DNA from: an uncultured Clostridia bacterium
GTDB lineage: Bacteria; Bacillota; Clostridia; Christensenellales; Borkfalkiaceae
Direction: 5' to 3'
DNA length: 36,639 bases
Assembly (NCBI GenBank): GCA_904419945.1
Contig: CAJFTM010000009.1
Location: forward strand, 1-36,639
Shown: piece by piece, positions 8,036 to 15,672 of the stretch
How the letters are laid out: each line of letters opens with the position of its first letter
Numbering within the stretch: the stretch's first letter is position 1
Translations under genes and position numbers: made by a program
The notes under the pieces: model-generated
Told to the model about the DNA's origin: nothing
What the model saw: the letters and a program-made list of their open reading frames with translations, nothing else
Database searches by the model: none

Positions 8036-8187
8036 TATGATAGAGCGGAAGGGAGAGGGAACGTAGGAGATTTTTCCCGGCCTTCGGCCCCGCATGAGGG
8101 GTACGGGCCTGCGCAGCGGAAAGGAAATTCCGCGCAGGTTTAAGAGAATATCGGGCAGGTATGGCGCTTGCCCGTCTTTTTTTGCCG
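8036..8187 (+). ncRNA. Candidate structured RNA or hisC leader
   Basis: The stretch between cwlD and hisC is rich in stems: GGGAA...TTCCC (about 8058-8080), GGCC-TTC-GGCC, CCCC...GGGG, and an arm CCTGCGC...GCGCAGG with an inner GGAA/TTCC. A terminator ends it (CGGGCAG...TTGCCCG followed by T7, about 8152-8187). A -10-like TATGAT lies at 8036-8041; the -35 is poor. It could be a free RNA or a terminator-based leader of hisC. I checked for T-box, 6S, SRP and common riboswitch signatures by eye and saw none that fits. Confidence 0.4.
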
Positions 8188-8223
8188 CTGCCGAGCCGAA
8201 AATGTGTAAAAATCGGCAAAAAC

Positions 8224-9354
8224 GTGCGAGGGATCGGGTCGGAAGGGCTGTTTTTTTGTCGAAAGAAGTGGGCGTTAGGACAATTCTGCAACAATTCGAT
8301 TTTCCGCAGGGCGCGCACGATCGCCCCGTACACGGCGGGCGAACAGCCGTCTGACCGGCGTTACGTCAAACTCAACACCAATGAAAACCCGTATCCGCCC
8401 TCGCCCCGCGCGATGGTGGCCTATCGGGAATACGATCTCGACTCACTCAAGCTGTATCCGCCCCTCGAGATGCGCGCGCTGCGCGAGGCGATCGCCGCGG
8501 CGGAGGGGGTCCGGCCCGAAAATGTCTTTTGCGGCAACGGCAGCGACGAGGTCCTCGCTCTCTGCTTCCCCGCTTTTTTTGACGCGGACGGGGCCGGTGC
8601 GGCCTTTGCCGACGTCACTTACAGCTTTTATCCCGTTTTTTGCGAGTTTTTCGGGATCCCGCATACCATTGTGCCGCTGGAAGAGGACTTTACGCAGGAT
8701 CTTTCCAAGCTCACTGCGGCACGGGCGCAGGGCGTGCTCGTCGCCAATCCAAACGCTCCCACGGGCATCGGCATCCCTCTCGGGCAGATCGAGCCGTTCG
8801 TCGCCGCCAACGCGGGGCGGGTGGTCATCCTCGATGAGGCGTACATGCCCTTTTTTGGGCAGAGCGCTGTGCCGCTGACGGAAAAGTACGAAAATCTGCT
8901 CGTCGTCAAGACCTTTTCCAAGGGCTATTCTTTGGCGGGCATGCGCTGCGGCTATGCCATCGGCAGCTGCTCCCTGCTCGAGGGGCTGGAGCGCTGCCGC
9001 GACAGCTTTAATTCCTATCCGGTCGACCGCGTCTGCCAGGCGGTATGTGCCGCTGCCGTCACGGACGGAGCCTATTATGCCGAAACGACGGCGCGCGTCG
9101 TGGCCGAACGCGCGCGGCTCACCCGTGCGCTGGAAGAGCTGGGCTTTGCCGTGCTGCCCTCTTCTGCCAATTTTCTCTTTGCGCGCCATGCCGAGCGGGG
9201 CGGGCAGGAAGTTTATGCAGGCCTGCGCGAAAGGGGGGTGCTCGTCCGCCATTTCGAAAAACCGCGCATTTCCGCATATAACCGCATTACGGTCGGGACT
9301 CCCGCCGAAAATGACGCGCTGCTCGCCGCCCTGCGCGATCTTTTGGGGCAGTGA
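8224..9354 (+). CDS. hisC: Histidinol-phosphate aminotransferase family (start unresolved)
   Basis: This fold-type I PLP aminotransferase resembles HisC, which transfers an amino group between glutamate and histidinol phosphate. Hallmarks are YVKLNTNENPYPPSP near the N-terminus, GNGSDEVL, the NPNAPTG segment, DEAYMPF and the PLP-lysine motif KTFSKGYSLAGMRCGYA; a C-terminal FLFA...VLVRHF segment is also typical. Homology begins at FRRARTIAPYTAGEQP (about 8302). No ATG/GTG/TTG lies close before it in frame: GTG 8224, used here, has no Shine-Dalgarno, and ATG 8161 lies inside a terminator loop. In another frame a TTG at 8256 with GGAAGGG before it gives a plausible N-terminus that would join after loss of one T at 8300-8303. 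No other his genes are nearby. Confidence 0.85.
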   Translation: MRGIGSEGLFFCRKKWALGQFCNNSIFRRARTIAPYTAGEQPSDRRYVKLNTNENPYPPSPRAMVAYREYDLDSLKLYPPLEMRALREAIAAAEGVRPENVFCGNGSDEVLALCFPAFFDADGAGAAFADVTYSFYPVFCEFFGIPHTIVPLEEDFTQDLSKLTAARAQGVLVANPNAPTGIGIPLGQIEPFVAANAGRVVILDEAYMPFFGQSAVPLTEKYENLLVVKTFSKGYSLAGMRCGYAIGSCSLLEGLERCRDSFNSYPVDRVCQAVCAAAVTDGAYYAETTARVVAERARLTRALEELGFAVLPSSANFLFARHAERGGQEVYAGLRERGVLVRHFEKPRISAYNRITVGTPAENDALLAALRDLLGQ

Positions 9355-9432
9355 CCCTGCAGCGGCTTTTCGCCGCGCAACCGTACGAAAGAAACACATC
9401 TGCCGGTAAAATTGTGGGAGGTGTGTTTTTTT

Positions 9433-10587
9433 ATGTCGATCGAAGAGGAAGTTTCGGCGGCCCTGTGCCGCTGCGGCCTGCGCACACGCCTGCATCGGGC
9501 AAAGGCTTCGGCCGCGGGGGAGATCCTGCACGGACTGCTGCCCGTCGGGCGGGCGGCGCTGGTCACGGAGGAACGTACGGACGCCGCCCTGACCGAGTCG
9601 GTGCGCGCCGCGCTGCGCGCCTATCGGCCCGCCTGCGTCGTACTGGGGGAAAAGGACTCGTTTATGCCCCTGTTTGCCCTGCCGGACGACGTGCGCGCCG
9701 TCGTTGCCGTCGGCGACCGAGCCCTGCTCGCCGCCCGATTTTTCCGCACGCTGCGCGGCGGATTTGCGCTGCTCCTGCCCGTGCATCCCTCGGCGGAGGG
9801 GTTGTTCGCCTCGGCGGCTCCCGCTCCTTGGGATGGGTATCCGCTGGATGAGCCGGATGCCGTCCTTGCAGACGGCGACATTTTGCAGGGCGGTCGTGAT
9901 GCGCGGGCGGACGTCGCCCTTTCCGCCCTGTGCGCGGAAGAGCTGGAGGTGGACGGCCTCTTTACGGAGACCCCGCACGACGCGCGCGGCCTGCGCCGCG
10001 CCGCCGACATCGCCGCCGGCAGTGACGCCGCTTCGCCCGACGGGCGGGAAGACGTGCTCTTTGCATCCGTACTCGCCTGTCTGGAAAAGCGCGCCTTTCC
10101 TGCCTTCGGCTGCGAGGCGGTCGCCCGCCGCGCTCCGGGCGGGAGCGGGGCGGTGCTCGCTTATTTTGCGAGGCGTTACGCGGCGCTGTTCGCGCACGGC
10201 AGGCCGCGCCCGTTTTTTGTGCCCGATTACGCGGCGCGCGCTGCGCGCGCCGCTGCTCGGCTGGGGATGCCGCCGGCATCCCTCTTCGCCAATGTGCGGG
10301 TGCCGACGGGCGAGCAGAGCTTCGATCTCGGCGTTCGCTTTGCCGAGGTGCGGCAGCGGCTTTGCACTTCGGCAAAGCTGCTCGTCCGCTTCGCCGACCG
10401 CATTTTGCAGCCGAAGCGGGCAGGAGAGCATGCCGACGGGGCCGGCGGAGGGGATGCGCTCGCGGCGCACCCGCTCGCCGCTTGGTACGACCTCTCGGCC
10501 GAGTGTTCTCCGCTGCTCTCCGCGCCCGCGCTCGAGCGGGAGTTCGGCCTGCTCGAAAACCCCGCTCCCGTGCAGCCCGCGCCGTGA
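9433..10587 (+). CDS. Degenerate glycerol-1-phosphate dehydrogenase-like protein
   Basis: The protein (384 aa) aligns by eye with the G1P dehydrogenase/AraM branch of the iron-alcohol-dehydrogenase superfamily. AVGDRALLAARFFRTL corresponds to the AVGSGTI nucleotide-binding segment, and LPVHPSAEGLFASAAP (about residue 115) to the YPTAPSVDGFTSAGAP substrate loop. ARRAPGGSGAVLAYFA corresponds to RPASGGEHHISHWIE, but the His metal ligands are gone. The other expected metal ligands (Asp in GFGD, His in LHGAKVG) are also not visible. It is therefore probably not an active metal-dependent dehydrogenase. ATG 9433 with GGGAGG upstream is preferred to TTG 9412. The chain is unusually Ala/Arg-rich. Its function is unknown; it lies after hisC and before a convergent terminator. 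Confidence 0.6.
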   Translation: MSIEEEVSAALCRCGLRTRLHRAKASAAGEILHGLLPVGRAALVTEERTDAALTESVRAALRAYRPACVVLGEKDSFMPLFALPDDVRAVVAVGDRALLAARFFRTLRGGFALLLPVHPSAEGLFASAAPAPWDGYPLDEPDAVLADGDILQGGRDARADVALSALCAEELEVDGLFTETPHDARGLRRAADIAAGSDAASPDGREDVLFASVLACLEKRAFPAFGCEAVARRAPGGSGAVLAYFARRYAALFAHGRPRPFFVPDYAARAARAAARLGMPPASLFANVRVPTGEQSFDLGVRFAEVRQRLCTSAKLLVRFADRILQPKRAGEHADGAGGGDALAAHPLAAWYDLSAECSPLLSAPALEREFGLLENPAPVQPAP

Positions 10588-10633
10588 GGCGCTGCCCGAC
10601 GCCGGGCCGTATATATAAATTTTGAAAGATGGA

Positions 10634-10668
10634 GGGCGCCCGCGGAATTTCCGCGGGCGCCCCTTTGC
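10634..10668. terminator. Convergent terminator
   Basis: A 12-bp stem (GGGCGCCCGCGG 10634-10645 with CCGCGGGCGCCC 10651-10662) sits between two convergent genes. The T-tracts are modest (CTTTGCC on plus, CCATCTTTC on minus), so it may act as a shared barrier. Confidence 0.75.
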
Positions 10669-10681
10669 CTTCAAACGCTAT

Positions 10682-12076
10682 TTATTCGCTCGTGCGCTGT
10701 TCGATGGGTACGTATGGCTGGTGTTTGGCAACGGCCTGATAGCCCGGGCGGATGATCTTGCCGCCGTTGGTGATCTCCTCCATGCGGTGGGCAGACCACC
10801 CCACGATGCGTGAAACCGCAAAGAAGGGCGTATACAGTTCGCGCGGGAGGTTGAGCATGTCGTACACGAAGCCGGAGTAGAAGTCCACGTTGGGGCTGAC
10901 GCCCTTATAAATGCGCCGCTTTTCGGCGATCAGCTCGGCGGCTGCCTGCGCCACGTATTTGCGCATCTCGTATTCCTCTTCCTTGTGCTTTTCCGCCGCC
11001 AGTTTTTCGGCAAAGGTTTTCAGGATGTCCGCGCGCGGGTCGGAGAGGGAGTACACCGCGTGGCCCATGCCGTATACGAGGCCGGTGTGGTCATATGCTT
11101 CTTTATTGAGGATCTTCGCCACAAAATCTTTGAGTTTGCCGCGGTCAAAGTCGGGCACGTTCTCCTTGATACAGTCGAACATCTCGCATACCTTGATGTT
11201 CGCGCCGCCGTGCTTGGGCCCCTTCAGCGAGCCGAGCGACGCCGCCACCGACGAATAGGTGTCTGTGCCGGAAGAGGTGACCACGTGCGTGGTAAAGGTC
11301 GAGTTGTTGCCGCCGCCGTGCTCCGCATGCAGAACGAGGCACAGGTCGAGCACTTCCGCTTCCAAAGCGGTAAATTTGCAGTCGTCGCGCAGCATGTAGA
11401 GGATGTTTTCCGCGGTGGAAAGGTTCTTCTGCGGCTTGTGGATAAAGAGGGAGGCGTCCGAGTGATAGTAAGCGTAAGCCTTCTGGCTGTATACGGCCAA
11501 AAGGGGAAACTGCGCGATCAGCTGGAGCGACTGGCGCAATACGTTCTTTTTGGATACGTCGTCCGGGCGCGGATCGTAGGAGTAGAGGGAGAGAACACAG
11601 CGCGCCAGCATGTTCATCATGTCGCGCGAGGGCGCCTTCATGATGATATCCCGCACGAAGGAGGGGGGCAGGCTGCGGAAATCCGCCAGGATCTCGCGGA
11701 AGCGCTCGAGGTGTGCCTGCGTCGGCAGGTGGCCGAACAGAAGCAGGAAGGACGCCTCTTCAAAGGCAAAGCGCCGCCCGATCTCCCCGGCGACCAGATC
11801 GCGGATGCTGATGCCGCGGTAGTACAGCTGGCCGTCGATGGGGACTTTATTGCCGTCTGCTTCTTTGCCGAACGCCTGGATCTCCGAGATCTCCGTCAGG
11901 CCGCAGACGACGCCGTTGCCGTTTACGTCGCGCAGGCCGCGCTTGACGTCGTATTTTTCGTATAATTTGGGGTTGATGATGTCGCTCTTGCTCGCCATTT
12001 TCGTGAGTTCGGACAGGTCCTGTGCGTACTTCGAAAAGCGGGCGGCCAAATTTTCCCGCAAATTGTTGTAGTCCAT
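10682..12076 (-). CDS. gltA: Citrate synthase
   Basis: The enzyme (464 aa) condenses acetyl-CoA with oxaloacetate to citrate, feeding a partial TCA route to 2-oxoglutarate/glutamate in anaerobes. The fold signature is clear: LYYRGISIRDLV near the N-terminus, the catalytic His region HAEHGGGNNSTF (about 250), the second His in YGMGHAVYSLSDPR (about 338) and the catalytic Asp in NVDFYSG (about 397). The frame is open upstream, but ATG 12076 has a GGAGG at 12084-12088. A very good promoter lies 60-95 nt upstream. It is transcribed divergently from the hydrogenase operon. A 2-methylcitrate synthase activity cannot be excluded from sequence alone. Confidence 0.93.
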   Translation of the reverse strand: MDYNNLRENLAARFSKYAQDLSELTKMASKSDIINPKLYEKYDVKRGLRDVNGNGVVCGLTEISEIQAFGKEADGNKVPIDGQLYYRGISIRDLVAGEIGRRFAFEEASFLLLFGHLPTQAHLERFREILADFRSLPPSFVRDIIMKAPSRDMMNMLARCVLSLYSYDPRPDDVSKKNVLRQSLQLIAQFPLLAVYSQKAYAYYHSDASLFIHKPQKNLSTAENILYMLRDDCKFTALEAEVLDLCLVLHAEHGGGNNSTFTTHVVTSSGTDTYSSVAASLGSLKGPKHGGANIKVCEMFDCIKENVPDFDRGKLKDFVAKILNKEAYDHTGLVYGMGHAVYSLSDPRADILKTFAEKLAAEKHKEEEYEMRKYVAQAAAELIAEKRRIYKGVSPNVDFYSGFVYDMLNLPRELYTPFFAVSRIVGWSAHRMEEITNGGKIIRPGYQAVAKHQPYVPIEQRTSE

Positions 12077-12142
12077 AAGGTTGCCTCCTTTTGCCTTAAA
12101 TTTCGGAGCCCTGCATTCAAAAAATGAAATTCCGATTGATAA

Positions 12143-12171
12143 AGTATACCATAATTTGTGAAAAAAGTCAA
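12143..12171 (-). promoter_or_regulatory. SigA promoter of citrate synthase gene
   Basis: On the minus strand TTGACT (12166-12171), a 17-bp spacer and TATACT (12143-12148) with an extended TGG predict a start near 12136. The leader is about 60 nt. Confidence 0.85.
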
Positions 12172-12328
12172 GCGCGGGGCCAAGCGGCGGCAAAAGCCGG
12201 TAAAACGGGTAAAAAATAGCGGAGCATGGCAAAAAATCCGCTCCTTCTGCGGTAAAAATCGAGAACGATGGAAAAAAGTGCAAAATATACAAATGATAAA
12301 ATTTCTTTTCAAATTGTGAAGAGAATTA

Positions 12329-12357
12329 TTGAAATAATTTTCTTTTTATGTTAAAAT
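12329..12357 (+). promoter_or_regulatory. SigA promoter of the hydrogenase operon
   Basis: TTGAAA (12329-12334), a 17-bp spacer and TAAAAT (12352-12357) with an extended TG predict a start near 12364. The interval between this and the divergent promoter (12172-12328) holds short inverted repeats (for example AGCGGA 12218-12223 with TCCGCT 12237-12242) but no gene. Confidence 0.8.
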
Positions 12358-12427
12358 AGGACTGCTTGAATTCATTAAAATGGGTCGGGGTGCGCCTCGG
12401 CACGACAACAGTCGGAGGTAGGTTACA

Positions 12428-12928
12428 TTGGCTAAAAAAATCGACGTTCCCTTTAACGGGACGAAGGAACAGGAAGCAAAGCTCCGCGCGGCGCTGGCGG
12501 AGCTGAAAGAGACGCACGGCGACAACGGGCTGATGATCGCCGCGTTGCAGAAGGCGCAGGAGATCTACGGCTATCTGCCCGAACCGGTGCAGCACATCAT
12601 CGCCGAAGAACTCGGCACGTCCGCCGCAGAGGTGTACGGCGTCGCCACTTTTTATGCGCAGTTTTCCCTCTTTCCGAAGGGGCAGTATAAGATCGGCGTC
12701 TGCCTCGGCACGGCGTGCTACGTCAAGGGCTCGGGCGACGTGTATAAAAAATTGTGCGATACGCTGCACATCGAGGGCGGCCAGTGTACGGACGACCTCA
12801 AATTTTCGCTGGATGCGACCCGCTGCATCGGCTGCTGCGGCCTTGCGCCCGTCATGACCGTCAACGATGACGTGTACGGCAAAGTTACGCCGGAAGAGGT
12901 CGAGGGCATCCTCGCCAAATATAACTGA
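12428..12928 (+). CDS. hndA: NuoE-like [2Fe-2S] subunit of NAD-linked hydrogenase
   Basis: The 166-aa protein is the 24-kDa/NuoE-type subunit (HndA/HydC) of the electron-bifurcating [FeFe]-hydrogenase. It passes electrons between the flavin subunit and the hydrogenase. It has the N-terminal helical bundle and the thioredoxin-like domain with four cluster cysteines: C-x4-C in CLGTACYV (about 92-97) and C-x3-C in CIGCCGL (about 133-137). GVATFYAQFSLFPKG is family-typical. The start is TTG at 12428, chosen because a strong GGAGGTAGG lies just upstream and no better start exists. It is the first gene of a tightly packed five-gene operon; the next gene starts 2 nt after its stop. Confidence 0.93.
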   Translation: MAKKIDVPFNGTKEQEAKLRAALAELKETHGDNGLMIAALQKAQEIYGYLPEPVQHIIAEELGTSAAEVYGVATFYAQFSLFPKGQYKIGVCLGTACYVKGSGDVYKKLCDTLHIEGGQCTDDLKFSLDATRCIGCCGLAPVMTVNDDVYGKVTPEEVEGILAKYN

Positions 12929-12930
12929 GC

Positions 12931-13482
12931 ATGCGCGAGCTCGCCTTAAATATCCTCGATATTGCCGAAAATTCCCTTTCGGCAGGGGCAAAGCTCATCC
13001 GCATTCTGTTGGACATCCATTTTTCGGCAGACCGTTTTTCCGTCTGCATCGAAGATGACGGCTGCGGCATGGATGCGGAAATGCTCGCCCGAGTGGCGGA
13101 TCCGTTTACCACCACCCGCACGACGCGCAAGGTGGGCATGGGGCTGCCGCTGTTCAAATATTCGGCGGAGAGCGCGGGGGGCCGCTTTGAGATCCGTTCG
13201 GAAAAGGGGAAGGGCACCCGCGTTTATGCGGAGTACCGCATCGGCCATATCGACCGCATCCCGCTCGGCGATCTCGGCGGGGTCATCCTGCAGCTTGTCA
13301 CGATGAACCCGGGCGTCGATTTCGTCGTCACCGTGCGTTCGGAGGAGGCGGAAGGGGAGCTTGACACCCGCGCCTTCCGCGAAGTGCTGGGGGATATCCC
13401 CTTTACCGAGCCGGAAGTGCGCGCATATATCAAAGAATACATTCAGGAAAATTTAGTCACCATTTACGGAGGTAGGTTATGA
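12931..13482 (+). CDS. Stand-alone GHKL ATPase in hydrogenase operon
   Basis: The 183-aa protein has a histidine-kinase-like ATPase domain without a sensor or phospho-acceptor domain. The N box is NILDIAENSLSAGA (residues 7-20), the G1 box is EDDGCGMDAE (about 42) and the G2 box is KVGMGLPLFK (about 70). The C-terminal third has no domain I recognise. Such ATPases recur in hydABC/hnd operons of Clostridia and Thermotogae, but their role is not established; serine-kinase/anti-sigma-type regulation or assembly help are possibilities. It starts 2 nt after hndA, and its stop overlaps the next ATG (ATGA), implying coupled translation. Confidence 0.85.
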   Translation: MRELALNILDIAENSLSAGAKLIRILLDIHFSADRFSVCIEDDGCGMDAEMLARVADPFTTTRTTRKVGMGLPLFKYSAESAGGRFEIRSEKGKGTRVYAEYRIGHIDRIPLGDLGGVILQLVTMNPGVDFVVTVRSEEAEGELDTRAFREVLGDIPFTEPEVRAYIKEYIQENLVTIYGGRL

Positions 13483-13847
13483 AAAGTTTGGAAGAGCTGC
13501 GTGCCCTGCGCGAAAAGATGAAGTCGCAGACGGACAATCGCAGCGTCGCCACCGGGGATGAAACGGTCATCAAGGTCGGCATGGCGACCTGCGGCATCGC
13601 GGCAGGCGCGCGCCCCGTGCTGGACGCGCTGCTGGATGAAGCGGACAAGCGCCAGCTGCACAATGTCAGCATCTCGCAGACGGGCTGCATCGGCATGTGC
13701 CGTCTCGAGCCCATCGTCGAAGTGTATAAGGACGGGCAGAAGTATACCTATGTGCACATGACGCCCGAAAAGGCGCGCAAAGTCATGGTCGAGCACGTGG
13801 TCAACGGCAACGCCTGCAAAGAGTTCCTCGTCGGCGAGAACAGCTAA
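13479..13847 (+). CDS. hndB: Thioredoxin-like [2Fe-2S] ferredoxin, HndB type
   Basis: The 122-aa protein has an N-terminal helix and a thioredoxin-like [2Fe-2S] ferredoxin fold. Cluster ligands are Cys in MATCGIAAGA (about 38) plus the pair in QTGCIGMCRLEP (about 70-74); the usual second N-terminal Cys is replaced in the GIAAGAR segment. It matches HndB of the NADP-reducing hydrogenase of Desulfovibrio in size and position. It overlaps the ATPase stop by 4 nt. It probably relays electrons, or takes a structural part, beside HndC. The ATG is preceded by GGAGGTAGG, which lies within the upstream coding end. Confidence 0.88.
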   Translation: MKSLEELRALREKMKSQTDNRSVATGDETVIKVGMATCGIAAGARPVLDALLDEADKRQLHNVSISQTGCIGMCRLEPIVEVYKDGQKYTYVHMTPEKARKVMVEHVVNGNACKEFLVGENS

Positions 13848-13863
13848 GCGGAGGGGGAATCGC

Positions 13864-15654
13864 ATGTTCAGATCACACATTCTTGTCTGCGGCGGTACCG
13901 GATGTACCTCCAACAATTCCATCAAGATCTACGAAGCTCTCGTCCACCGCATTTATAAAGAGGGGCTGGAAAAGGAAGTGCACGTCACCCAGACGGGCTG
14001 CTTCGGCCTGTGCGCGCTCGGCCCCATCATGATCGTCTATCCCGAGGGCGCCTTCTATTCCCAAGTCAAGGTGGAGGACGTCGACGAGATCATCGACGAG
14101 CATATCATCAAGGGCCGCATCGTCACCCGCCTGCTCTACAAGGAGACGGTCGCGGACGACGGATCCATCAAGGCCCTCAACGAGACGAACTTCTACAAAA
14201 AGCAGCACCGCGTGGCGCTGCGCAACTGCGGCGTCATCAACCCCGAAAAGATCGAGGAATACATCGCCTATGACGGCTACGAGGCGCTCGGCAAAGTGCT
14301 CACCGAAATGACCCCGCAGGACGTCATCGACGTCATTTTAAAATCCGGCCTGCGCGGCCGCGGCGGCGCTGGCTTCCCCACCGGCCGCAAGTGGCAGTTC
14401 GCCAAGAACGCCGTGGGAGACAAAAAGTATGTCTGCTGCAACGCGGACGAGGGCGACCCCGGCGCATTCATGGACCGCTCCATCCTCGAGGGCGACCCGC
14501 ACGCCGTCATCGAAGCGATGGCGATCGCGGCTTACGCGATCGGCTCCGATCAGGGCTATATCTACGTGCGCGCCGAGTACCCCATCGCCGTCCAGCGTTT
14601 GACCATCGCGATCAAGCAGGCGCGCGAGTACGGCCTGCTCGGCAAAAATATCTTCGGGACGAATTTTAACTTCGATCTCGACATCCGCCTCGGCGCGGGC
14701 GCGTTCGTCTGCGGCGAGGAGACAGCGCTGATGACTTCCATCGAGGGTCACCGCGGCGAGCCGCGTCCCCGTCCGCCTTTCCCGGCGAATAAAGGCTTGT
14801 TCGGCAAGCCGACCATCCTCAACAACGTCGAGACGTACGCCAATGTCCCGCAGATCATCCTGAAAGGCGCCGACTGGTTCGCCTCGATGGGTACGGAAAA
14901 GAGCCGCGGCACCAAGGTGTTCGCGCTCGGCGGCAAGATCCACAACACCGGCCTGGTCGAGATCCCGATGGGCACCACCATGCGCGAGATCATCTACGAC
15001 ATCGGCGGCGGCTGCCCCAACGGCAAAAAGTTCAAGGCGGCGCAGACGGGCGGCCCCTCCGGCGGCTGCATCCCCGCGCACCTCATCGATACGCCGATCG
15101 ACTACGACAACCTCATCGCCATCGGTTCGATGATGGGTTCGGGCGGCCTCATCGTCATGGATGAGGACAACTGCATGGTCGACATCGCCAAGTTCTTCCT
15201 CGAATTCACCGTGGATGAGAGCTGCGGCAAGTGCACCGCCTGCCGCATCGGCACCAAGCGCCTGTACGAGATGCTCTGCAAGGTCACGGACGGCACCGCC
15301 ACGATGGAGGACCTCGACAAGATGGAGGAGCTTTGCTACTACATCAAGGAGAACTCCCTCTGCGGCCTCGGCCAGACGGCGCCCAACCCCGTGCTGTCCA
15401 CGCTGCATTACTTCCGCGACGAGTACGAGGCGCACGTGCGCGACAAGCGCTGCCCCGCCGGCGTCTGCAAAAAGCTGCTGCGCTACCAGATCGTGGCGGA
15501 TAAGTGCAAGGGCTGCACCCTCTGCGCGCGCAACTGCCCCGTGGGCGCGATCACCGGCTCCGTCAAAGAGCCGCACGTCATCGATCCCGAAAAGTGCATC
15601 AAGTGCGGCGTCTGCATGGAAAAGTGCCGTTTCGGCGCAGTCATCAAGGCATAA
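13864..15654 (+). CDS. hndC: NuoF-like NADH/FMN subunit of bifurcating hydrogenase
   Basis: The 596-aa protein is the flavin subunit (HndC/HydB) that oxidises NADH. It begins with a thioredoxin-like [2Fe-2S] domain (CGGTGCTS near residue 9 and TGCFGLCALGP near 44). Next come the FMN/NADH-binding NuoF core (GLRGRGGAGFPTGRKW near 162, NADEGDPGAFMDR near 193), an SLBB segment and the NuoF [4Fe-4S] site (ESCGKCTACRIGTKR near 452). The C-terminus adds a two-cluster ferredoxin domain (CKGCTLCARNCPVGA near 548 and CIKCGVCMEKC near 579). This full arrangement is that of bifurcating HydB rather than complex I NuoF. GGAGGGGG precedes the ATG; the gap to hndB is 16 nt. Confidence 0.95.
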   Translation: MFRSHILVCGGTGCTSNNSIKIYEALVHRIYKEGLEKEVHVTQTGCFGLCALGPIMIVYPEGAFYSQVKVEDVDEIIDEHIIKGRIVTRLLYKETVADDGSIKALNETNFYKKQHRVALRNCGVINPEKIEEYIAYDGYEALGKVLTEMTPQDVIDVILKSGLRGRGGAGFPTGRKWQFAKNAVGDKKYVCCNADEGDPGAFMDRSILEGDPHAVIEAMAIAAYAIGSDQGYIYVRAEYPIAVQRLTIAIKQAREYGLLGKNIFGTNFNFDLDIRLGAGAFVCGEETALMTSIEGHRGEPRPRPPFPANKGLFGKPTILNNVETYANVPQIILKGADWFASMGTEKSRGTKVFALGGKIHNTGLVEIPMGTTMREIIYDIGGGCPNGKKFKAAQTGGPSGGCIPAHLIDTPIDYDNLIAIGSMMGSGGLIVMDEDNCMVDIAKFFLEFTVDESCGKCTACRIGTKRLYEMLCKVTDGTATMEDLDKMEELCYYIKENSLCGLGQTAPNPVLSTLHYFRDEYEAHVRDKRCPAGVCKKLLRYQIVADKCKGCTLCARNCPVGAITGSVKEPHVIDPEKCIKCGVCMEKCRFGAVIKA

Positions 15655-15672
15655 CGGGGAGGTTCTTCAATC

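Noticed and set aside
8085-8130. A GGGGTACGGG stretch considered as a degenerate T-box core before hisC.
   Set aside because: The conserved T-box sequence and the antiterminator pairing next to the terminator are missing.
12155-12320. TTGTGAA half-sites near both the citrate synthase and hydrogenase promoters, considered as Rex operators.
   Set aside because: Neither has the matching TTCACAA second half at the right spacing; in an AT-rich promoter region single half-sites are expected by chance.
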